DNA from: Clostridiaceae bacterium
Lineage (GTDB): Bacteria; Bacillota; Clostridia; Oscillospirales; Acutalibacteraceae
Direction: 5' to 3'
Assembly: GCA_016297645.1 (NCBI GenBank)
Contig: JAEDGF010000036.1
Location: 1-18,910, forward strand
Length of the DNA stretch: 18,910 nucleotides
The translations under genes were made by a program, and so were the position numbers. Position 1 is the first letter of the stretch; each line of letters begins with the position of its first letter. Shown here in pieces: positions 14,033 through 18,910 of this stretch. The notes under the pieces are model-generated. The model had not been told where the DNA came from. It ran no database searches and was given only the letters and a program-made list of their open reading frames with translations.

Positions 14033-14080
14033 AAAAAACCGCTGTTTTTCCGTTTTGTTTTTTTCGGAAAAATGCGGTTC
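14033..14080 (-). terminator. Intrinsic terminator of the AraC-type regulator gene
   Basis: On the minus strand AACCGC plus TTTTTCCG pairs with CGGAAAAA plus GCGGTT around an A-rich loop, followed by TTTTG. It lies about 48 bases beyond the regulator's stop and separates it from the symporter gene. Confidence 0.8.
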
Positions 14081-14127
14081 TTTATCATTTATATTACGGA
14101 GATCCGGCATCGTGCGAAGTCCGGCGG

Positions 14128-15057
14128 TCACCCGTTCTCTTTTGCAACTTCTCCCTCCGGGCGGCTGTCGGACGGAGCGTCCTCCGCGCGCAGGCTCTTG
14201 CGGTACTGCTTCGGGGCGCGTCCCATTTGCAGTCTGAAAACATTTATAAAGTGGCTCGGGGACGAAAAGCCCAGATCCATCGAAATGTCGGTAATGCTCT
14301 TTGTTGTGGTGAGAAGCAGGCGCTGCGCCTCGTTTATGCGCAGTCCGTTCACATACTCCTTGAAGCTGACATTCATTATCTGCTTAAAGGTACGCGAAAA
14401 ATAGCTGTAGCTTACCTTGAACCTTTTTGCGACCTCCCTTTCGTCACACGAGGTAAAGTTCTTGTTGACATAGTCTATTATTTCGGTGAATATCGAATAC
14501 ATACTGCCCGAGCCTGCCGAAAATTTTATATCGACACCCATTCCCGAGAGATAAGAGATAACGCACCGGAAAATTTTAAGGACATCGCCCCTCAGCCCGA
14601 GTTCGTAGCCGTCAGTGCGGCTTTTCCACTCTATCACCGCGTCCCTGACGAGATCGGGAATCCCGGACTGCGTCACGAAATCAGCCGGGAACACTCTCGG
14701 CTGGGTGGAAACGGCACTCAGAAAGGGCAGAATGTACCGGGTCTCTTTTTCCGAGCCGTTTGAAGAATAGAGAATTTCGGGCGCAAGCTTTATTACGAAA
14801 TATTCGCTTTTCTCTGCGACCGATTCCACGCGGTGGCTCTCGTTGGAGTTGACTATCATGAGCTCGTTTTTGCCTAAGGAAAACTCCTTGTTGTTGAGCC
14901 ATACATTCATTTCGCCGTCGACGAGATACAGCAGCTCGACATAATCGTGAAAATGCGCATAAAGGTCGGGGGAGTCGGCTTTTTTTGTAAGTTCAAGGCA
15001 TTCAACGGGTGCTGTGACTCCGTCCACCGTTTTTGCTTTTTCGTGTACTGCTTCCAT
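14128..15057 (-). CDS. AraC-family regulator with cupin-like sensor domain
   Basis: A 309-residue regulator. The N-terminal part (about 10-110, with HFHDYVELLYLVDGEMNVWLNN) matches the cupin-like arabinose-binding fold, which usually senses a sugar. The C-terminal AraC double helix-turn-helix runs from about 195 to 295 (REVAKRFKVSYSYFSRTFKQ, then SITDISMDLGFSSPSHFINVFRLQMGRAPKQYR). GAGGA stands eight bases before the ATG. It is divergent from the ThuA-family gene across 121 bases containing inverted repeats and upstream of the GPH symporter on the same strand, so it probably controls both in response to a carbohydrate. The family is certain; the ligand and targets are inferred. Confidence 0.95.
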   Translation of the reverse strand: MEAVHEKAKTVDGVTAPVECLELTKKADSPDLYAHFHDYVELLYLVDGEMNVWLNNKEFSLGKNELMIVNSNESHRVESVAEKSEYFVIKLAPEILYSSNGSEKETRYILPFLSAVSTQPRVFPADFVTQSGIPDLVRDAVIEWKSRTDGYELGLRGDVLKIFRCVISYLSGMGVDIKFSAGSGSMYSIFTEIIDYVNKNFTSCDEREVAKRFKVSYSYFSRTFKQIMNVSFKEYVNGLRINEAQRLLLTTTKSITDISMDLGFSSPSHFINVFRLQMGRAPKQYRKSLRAEDAPSDSRPEGEVAKENG

Positions 15058-15105
15058 ACTTCATCCTCGGTTCGCAATTTTTTACAAATTTTCGTTAAAT
15101 ATATA

Positions 15106-15155
15106 GTAGCAAATCTCTCATTAAAATGCTACACTTAAATTGTAAAAAAAGTGTA
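15106..15155. promoter_or_regulatory. Inverted repeats in the AraC/ThuA divergent control region
   Basis: GTAGCA (15106-15111) and TGCTAC (15127-15132) form one inverted repeat; TACACTT (15130-15136) and AAGTGTA (15149-15155) form an overlapping second one. They lie between the divergent genes, a natural place for the AraC-type regulator or a catabolite regulator. Clear -35/-10 boxes are not seen for either gene. Confidence 0.45.
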
Positions 15156-15178
15156 ACAAAGTGAGGTTGAAATGTAAA

Positions 15179-15901
15179 ATGATAAGAGTTCTTGTTTGGA
15201 ACGAATTCTTCCATGAAAAAGATAAAAACAACGCGTCGTCGGAGATTTATCCCAACGGCATCCACAACGCGATAGCCGATTTTCTCGGCAAGGAGGACGA
15301 CATCACCGTCACGACCGCAACGCTTGACGACGAGAACTGCGGAATAACGGATGAGGTGCTCAAAAACACCGATGTTATTATCTGGTGGGGACACTGCCGC
15401 CACGAAAAAGTCCCGGACGAGGTAGCCGAAAAGGTTCAGACAGCCGTACTGAACGGCATGGGCGCGATATTCCTTCACTCCGCGCATAAATCGAAGCCCT
15501 TCATGCGCCTTATGGGTACCTCCTGCTCGCTTATATGGCGTGAAAGCGGCGACTTCGAGCGCGTGTGGGTCGCAAAGCCCTCACACCCGATAGCGGCGGG
15601 AATAGACACCTGCTTCGAGCTTCCTGCCGAAGAAACATACGGCGAGCCGTTCGGCATTCCCACGCCGGACGAAATCGTTTTCATGGGCTGGTACTCGGGC
15701 GGAGAGGTTTTCCGTTCCGGTGTTACCTACACGCGCGGCAACGGCAAGGTGTTTTACTTCCAGCCCGGTCACGAAACCTTCCCGACCTACCGCGACCCGT
15801 CCGTGCAGCGCGTTATACTCAATGCGGTCAGATGGGCGGCTCCGACCGTGAGGATCGATAATGCAATGGACTGCCCCAATCCCCCCAGCCGCAACAAATA
15901 A
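15179..15901 (+). CDS. ThuA-family protein (trehalose-utilisation type, GATase-like fold)
   Basis: A 240-residue cytosolic protein of the ThuA family, which has a class I glutamine-amidotransferase-like fold. Typical marks are the N-terminal RVLVWNEFFHEK, then DVIIWWGHCRHEKVPDEV, GAIFLHSAHKSKPF, and the C-terminal GKVFYFQPGHETFPTYRDPSVQRVILNAVRWA. Characterised ThuA takes part in trehalose/disaccharide oxidation through 3-keto sugars, but many relatives have unknown substrates. The ATG at 15179 gives the family's usual MIRV start; GAGG lies 12 bases upstream, and an in-frame GTG at 15161 would include that site. Divergent from the AraC-type gene, it likely belongs to the same sugar regulon as the GPH symporter. 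No partner ThuB-like dehydrogenase is in the window. Confidence 0.92.
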   Translation: MIRVLVWNEFFHEKDKNNASSEIYPNGIHNAIADFLGKEDDITVTTATLDDENCGITDEVLKNTDVIIWWGHCRHEKVPDEVAEKVQTAVLNGMGAIFLHSAHKSKPFMRLMGTSCSLIWRESGDFERVWVAKPSHPIAAGIDTCFELPAEETYGEPFGIPTPDEIVFMGWYSGGEVFRSGVTYTRGNGKVFYFQPGHETFPTYRDPSVQRVILNAVRWAAPTVRIDNAMDCPNPPSRNK

Positions 15902-15965
15902 ATAACAAAAAAAGCGGCGCGGCGGCGCTCGAAGGACGCAAAAAAACCGAACGGCTTCAAGCAAA

Positions 15966-15993
15966 AAAACCCGATACCGCTTCTCCGGGTTTT
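15966..15993 (+). terminator. Terminator-like hairpin after the ThuA-family gene
   Basis: AAAACCCG (15966-15973) pairs with CGGGTTTT (15986-15993) around a 12-base loop, 64 bases past the stop. The T-run is only four long, so termination may be partial. Confidence 0.6.
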
Positions 15994-16042
15994 CATAAAA
16001 GGTCAAAAATGCGATAAAAACGCGTATCCCGAAAATTTGCCG

Positions 16043-16071
16043 TTGATATCTGCCGTGCGATGTGTTATAAT
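16043..16071 (+). promoter_or_regulatory. ackA: Strong promoter of ackA
   Basis: TTGATA (16043-16048) and a perfect TATAAT (16066-16071) are 17 bases apart, 38 bases before the ackA ATG. The start falls near 16078, leaving a leader of about 32 bases. Confidence 0.88.
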
Positions 16072-16109
16072 GTCTTTCGTAAAAAAATAAGAAAAGGACG
16101 ATATGAAGA

Positions 16110-17318
16110 ATGATTGAACTCGTTATAAACTGCGGCAGCTCATCACTCAAATACACCGTATTTGATATGCCCGAGGGAACGGAGCTTTGCAACGGCATTT
16201 TTGCCCAGCTCGGCACCTCTCTGCCCGAGTTTACACACAAAAAGCCCGATGAAAACGGCAAGTCCGTCAAGCTCATCGACAAGGAAATGCTTCCTCCCAT
16301 GTCCGACCACACGGACGCTATCAAAAAGCTCGTTGCCACTCTCACCGACGCAAAGCTCGGCGTCATGAAGGACATAAGCGAAGTCAAGGCTGTCGGACAC
16401 AGAGTTCTGCACGGCGGCAGCAAGTTCAGCGGCTCGGTAAGAGTTGACGAGGCTGTAAAAGAGGCTATAAAAGAGTGCATTCCGCTCGGACCTCTCCACA
16501 ACCCCGCAAACCTCAAAGGTATCGAAGCGTTTGAGGAGCTTCTCCCCGGCGTACCTCAGGTCGCGGTTTTCGACACGGCTTTCCACCAGACAATGCCCGA
16601 CTATGCGTATATGTACGCTCTCCCCTACAAGTATTACGAGGAGGACGGCATCCGCCGCTACGGCTTCCACGGCACCTCGCACAGATTCGTAAGCGCAAGA
16701 TGCATTGAGCTTCTCGGTTCTCCCGAGCACAGCAAGATAGTTTCGTGCCACCTCGGCAACGGCTCCTCTATTTCCGCGATTGTTGACGGCAAGTGCCTTG
16801 ACACCACAATGGGTCTTACTCCCCTTGAAGGCATAATGATGGGAACACGCTGCGGCTCCATTGACCCGGCAATCGTCACCACACTGATGAAAAAATACAA
16901 TCTCACACCCGATGAGATGGACACCGTAATGAACAAGAAGAGCGGTATGCTCGGCTTGACCGGCGACACGAGCGACAACCGCACCATCGAGCAGCGCGCA
17001 AAGGCGGGCGACGAGAGAGCAAAGCTCGTCGAGAACATCTTCTGCCACCAGCTCACAAAGTACATCGGCGGTTTTGCCGCAGCCATGGGCGGAGTTGACG
17101 CGATCATCTTCACAGGCGGTATCGGCGAGAACAACCCCCAGTACAGAACGAGAGTTGCCGACAAGCTCGCTTTCCTCGGCATAACGATAAACGAGGAGAA
17201 GAACGCTCTCAGGGGCAAGGAGATAGACATCTCCACGCCCGACAGCAAGGTAAAAGTGTTCGTTATCCCCACAAACGAGGAGCTCATGATAGCAAAGGAC
17301 ACCTACGAGCTTCTGTAA
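16110..17318 (+). CDS. ackA: Acetate kinase
   Basis: A 402-residue cytosolic acetate kinase, converting acetyl phosphate and ADP to acetate and ATP as the last, ATP-yielding step of acetate fermentation. Family motifs are in order: INCGSSSLKY at 6-15 (Asn7 and the phosphate-binding serines), VGHRVLHGG at 95-103 (Arg98), VFDTAFHQTMP at 153-163 (Asp155), YGFHGTSH at 184-191 (His187), HLGNGSS at 214-220, GTRCGSIDP at 245-253 (Arg247), FTGGIGEN, and the C-terminal NEELMIA (Glu390). The usual partner gene pta is not adjacent. The ATG at 16110 gives the family start; AAAGGACG is 12-13 bases upstream and better spaced for an upstream ATG at 16103 that opens a four-codon ORF overlapping this start. 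Its codon use (many C-ending codons) suggests high expression. Confidence 0.98.
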   Translation: MIELVINCGSSSLKYTVFDMPEGTELCNGIFAQLGTSLPEFTHKKPDENGKSVKLIDKEMLPPMSDHTDAIKKLVATLTDAKLGVMKDISEVKAVGHRVLHGGSKFSGSVRVDEAVKEAIKECIPLGPLHNPANLKGIEAFEELLPGVPQVAVFDTAFHQTMPDYAYMYALPYKYYEEDGIRRYGFHGTSHRFVSARCIELLGSPEHSKIVSCHLGNGSSISAIVDGKCLDTTMGLTPLEGIMMGTRCGSIDPAIVTTLMKKYNLTPDEMDTVMNKKSGMLGLTGDTSDNRTIEQRAKAGDERAKLVENIFCHQLTKYIGGFAAAMGGVDAIIFTGGIGENNPQYRTRVADKLAFLGITINEEKNALRGKEIDISTPDSKVKVFVIPTNEELMIAKDTYELL

Positions 17319-17391
17319 AGAACACTGCTCACGGGGTCTGCACGCCCGGCTAAGCGGCGTTTACGGACAGACGGAGAAAAACACGCAAGCA

Positions 17392-17431
17392 TAGGCTGAC
17401 GGGCGACATGGGTTTGAATCCCGTCAGCCTA
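17392..17431 (+). repeat. tRNA-like palindromic element, copy C
   Basis: TAGGCTGACGGG (17392-17403) and CCCGTCAGCCTA (17420-17431) form a perfect 12-bp inverted repeat around CGACATGGGTTTGAAT. The 36 bases from CTGACGGG to CCTA are identical to copy B on the opposite strand. It lies in the ackA 3' region, before the terminator, and is followed by A rather than T, so it is not itself a terminator. Confidence 0.85.
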
Positions 17432-17449
17432 AAAAAACAGAATAAATTG

Positions 17450-17517
17450 AACGGTGAAAGACCGTGTAATGCCGGCACTGCTGCCGGTACGCGCGATCCT
17501 TCACCGTTTTTTTGTTT
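17450..17517 (+). terminator. Bidirectional terminator between ackA and the membrane peptidase gene
   Basis: AACGGTGAA pairs with TTCACCGTT in an outer stem (with a mismatch and GA/TC extension), and CCGGCA/TGCCGG forms an inner stem. A TTTTTTTGTTTTT tail follows on the plus strand, with a T-rich tail also on the minus strand. It serves ackA and the convergent gene at 17531-18628. Confidence 0.88.
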
Positions 17518-17530
17518 TTACTTTTGTTTA

Positions 17531-18628
17531 TCAGCCTTTTGCTTCCGCAGTCGCTGCTTCACTGCCGCTTTTGTCGGTTTTGTCCGGAAAAAAATCGGGA
17601 AGGCGGCTTTCGGCATACGCGCGTGCGTCCTCTTCGAGCGCCTGCGAATAGTATTCGTCGTAGCCGTACACGGCAGAGGGGCGGTAATTTGTGATATTAT
17701 CCTTCCAACGGCGCGCCTGCTCGAAGTAATATCCGTTTTTTACAAGCTCGTTGTCGAAATCCAGCTTTTCCACAAGGTAGTGCTGATAGGCGTGAAATAT
17801 CTCGTGGAGCAGCGAATCGACATTTTCCTCGGCTGTGCCGTTGTCGATATGCGCTTTGTTCAGAGCCACCGTGCGATCGTTGTTATCGTAGTAGGCAAGC
17901 CGGGGAAGCGGCATCTTCACGGCGGAAAAAGAGATGGACATATAGTCGTCTATCCCGAGATTTTTTGCCTCAGCCACACCTATTTTATACAGAATATCCG
18001 CCTTTTCGTCACGCGTCAGCTCCTTCCATTCCGCCAACGAGGATTTCAGAATAAACTCATCGTAGTCCTCTGTTTGGAGCTGTCCGTTTGCCGCTTTTTC
18101 GGAATTGACCTCCGACAGCTTCTTCATTTCGTCCTTGCCCATGTACTCCTTACAGTACCCGATAACGGACGGGACGGCAAGGACGGCGCACAGCGCGGCG
18201 GCGGTAAGAAACGCGGTGACTTCGCGGCAATGTCGTTTGAATTTGACCGTTCTGTTTTCCTTTTTTCTCATTCCGGAGAGATAAAAATACAGGCAGACCG
18301 CACCGACCGCCGCAAGCACGGTGATAACGACAGCCGTGACAAAATAAAACTGAGAGAAAAGCAAAAAGCAGTAAATAAAAACCGTCAGCAGTGCCGCAAT
18401 AACAGGTGTCCAGCCGCTCTTTTTGGCGGTTTTGTTGCCGTGGAGATACCATGTCAAGGACACAGCAACCGCCACAAACACAGGCTCCGTCATTGTCGAC
18501 GGGATATATCCGCCGAAGCGATCAAAATAGAGCGACGGAAAACCGTTCGCCAGAGTCGCAACGAAAAAGCAGATACAAAAAGCGGTCACCACGACCCCGA
18601 GGACTTCTTTCAGTAATTTCTTGTCCAT
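17531..18628 (-). CDS. Polytopic membrane protein with HExxH metallopeptidase-like domain
   Basis: A 365-residue protein. About five hydrophobic segments lie in the N-terminal 160 residues (near 8-28, 49-63, 75-95, 97-118, 137-158). The C-terminal 200 residues are soluble and contain a zinc-peptidase motif LLHEIFHAYQHY with His275, Glu276 and His279, followed about 55 residues later by ALEEDARAYAE (Glu332/Glu333, Asp334), a plausible third metal ligand as in gluzincin-type peptidases. With five spans and an inside N-terminus, the peptidase domain would lie outside; an even span count would place it inside. The ATG at 18628 is used because GGAGGG lies six bases upstream; an in-frame start at 18667 falls within the promoter region. 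No recognised family name. It is a lone gene, convergent with ackA. Catalytic activity is inferred from the motif only. Confidence 0.85.
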   Translation of the reverse strand: MDKKLLKEVLGVVVTAFCICFFVATLANGFPSLYFDRFGGYIPSTMTEPVFVAVAVSLTWYLHGNKTAKKSGWTPVIAALLTVFIYCFLLFSQFYFVTAVVITVLAAVGAVCLYFYLSGMRKKENRTVKFKRHCREVTAFLTAAALCAVLAVPSVIGYCKEYMGKDEMKKLSEVNSEKAANGQLQTEDYDEFILKSSLAEWKELTRDEKADILYKIGVAEAKNLGIDDYMSISFSAVKMPLPRLAYYDNNDRTVALNKAHIDNGTAEENVDSLLHEIFHAYQHYLVEKLDFDNELVKNGYYFEQARRWKDNITNYRPSAVYGYDEYYSQALEEDARAYAESRLPDFFPDKTDKSGSEAATAEAKG

Positions 18629-18654
18629 ACTCTTCCCTCCGTTCCGTTTATACC

Positions 18655-18682
18655 TATATAGTAGCACGAGTGCGTCCTACAA
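18655..18682 (-). promoter_or_regulatory. Candidate promoter of the membrane peptidase gene
   Basis: Minus-strand TTGTAG (18677-18682) and TATATA (18655-18660) with a 16-base spacer, about 27 bases before the ATG. The -35 box is poor. Confidence 0.4.
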
Positions 18683-18747
18683 GCAAGCAGAGGGGGAAAC
18701 AATCTTTTTTGTTGCAGCTCACCGATTGCACCCACCCGACGATCCGA

Positions 18748-18761
18748 CCCCCGTCAGCCTA
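18748..18761 (+). repeat. Partial tRNA-like element, copy D
   Basis: CCCCGTCAGCCTA matches the 3' arm of copies B and C, but the T-arm part is degenerate and the 5' arm is missing. It faces copy E as an inverted pair about 100 bases away. Confidence 0.5.
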
Positions 18762-18791
18762 TATTTTCCGACTCGTCCGGCGCGTATGCTA

Positions 18792-18820
18792 TTGACCTTT
18801 TTACCGCAATTTGATAGAAT
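18792..18820 (+). promoter_or_regulatory. Outward promoter near the right edge
   Basis: TTGACC (18792-18797) and TAGAAT (18815-18820) are 17 bases apart, pointing out of the window. The transcript would begin near 18827 and run through a GCCG/CGGC hairpin and then copy E. No ORF is seen before the edge. Confidence 0.55.
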
Positions 18821-18858
18821 AAAACCGACAGCTGATGTGCCAATGCCGTTTTTCGGCT

Positions 18859-18910
18859 TAGGCTGACGGGACTTGAACCCGTGTCGGTTTTGACCGGCTG
18901 GTTTTCGCTC
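18859..18910 (-). repeat. tRNA-like element, copy E (cut by the window edge)
   Basis: On the minus strand a CGGTCAAAACCG hairpin is followed by ACGGG-TTCAAGT-CCCGT and CAGCCTA. The T-loop is canonical here (GTTCRANNC), unlike copies B and C. Preceding bases GAGCGAAAA resemble GGGCGAAAA in copy B. A type II tRNA was considered, but no anticodon loop with T33 fits the visible bases. More of the element lies beyond the window. Confidence 0.6.

Noticed and set aside
15581..16516. A 311-codon minus-strand open frame across ThuA and ackA
   Set aside because: It is antisense to two conserved enzymes and spans a terminator and a strong promoter.
17408..18616. A 402-codon plus-strand open frame opposite the membrane peptidase gene
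   Set aside because: It starts inside the palindromic element, runs through the terminator and is antisense to a gene with a good start, membrane spans and an HExxH motif.
13912..18887. Copies B and E as att sites flanking an integrated element
   Set aside because: They are in the same orientation, but they are not identical, no integrase or recombinase gene lies between them, and a third copy lies inside in the opposite orientation.
18852..18910. A functional tRNA gene on the minus strand at the right edge
   Set aside because: T-arm and acceptor 3' strand fit, but no anticodon loop with T33 can be placed in the visible bases, and near-copies lie elsewhere with a broken T-loop. It is kept as a tRNA-like repeat.
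1..18910. A CRISPR array
   Set aside because: No regularly spaced identical repeats with unique spacers were seen; the repeat at 2911-3160 is degenerate and too short in period.

Overview
The window looks like chromosomal DNA of a Clostridia-type Firmicute, most plausibly a gut member of the Oscillospirales/Ruminococcaceae. The grounds are strong AGGAGG-type ribosome binding sites, a mid-range G+C core with A+T-richer islands, a stand-alone acetate kinase, a GPH-type sugar symporter, a large MacB-like ABC protein and a bacterial serpin. This is an inference from gene style; no taxonomic marker gene is present. Fourteen protein genes are called. No complete rRNA, tRNA or CRISPR array is seen.

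Layout. (1) Positions 83-2860, minus strand: a tight run of an XRE/sigma-region-4 fusion regulator, a membrane-anchored serpin whose cytoplasmic N-terminus resembles anti-sigma-type proteins, and a lipoprotein. (2) 2911-3214: a gene-free, A-tract/CGCCG low-complexity repeat ending in a hairpin terminator. (3) 3231-5284: an A+T-richer island with a DUF4143-type AAA ATPase bracketed by two copies of a 36-bp palindromic repeat, then a Phd-Doc toxin-antitoxin pair. (4) 5345-12119: a TetR-controlled operon, TetR - a 982-residue single-pass protein with a duplicated ectodomain and a charged cytoplasmic tail - a 926-residue MacB-like ABC protein. Its promoter is close to consensus and carries two matching 13-bp operator-like palindromes. 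(5) 12181-15993: a carbohydrate locus with a GPH symporter, an AraC-type regulator and a divergent ThuA-family protein. (6) 16043-17517: acetate kinase with a strong promoter and terminator. (7) 17531-18628: a polytopic membrane protein with an extracytoplasmic HExxH metallopeptidase-like domain, convergent with ackA. (8) Scattered through 13.9-18.9 kb: at least three copies of a short palindromic element that looks like the T-arm plus 3' acceptor strand of a tRNA.

How the genes may work together. The serpin locus reads like a regulator/membrane-sensor pair in which the sensor's outer domain is a protease inhibitor. The TetR operon reads like an inducible export or envelope system. The AraC/ThuA/GPH genes suggest regulated uptake and modification of a glycoside, with acetate kinase nearby as ordinary fermentation metabolism. 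The two proposals most worth testing are the serpin-sigma pair and the duplicated-ectodomain/MacB operon; both are inferences from architecture.
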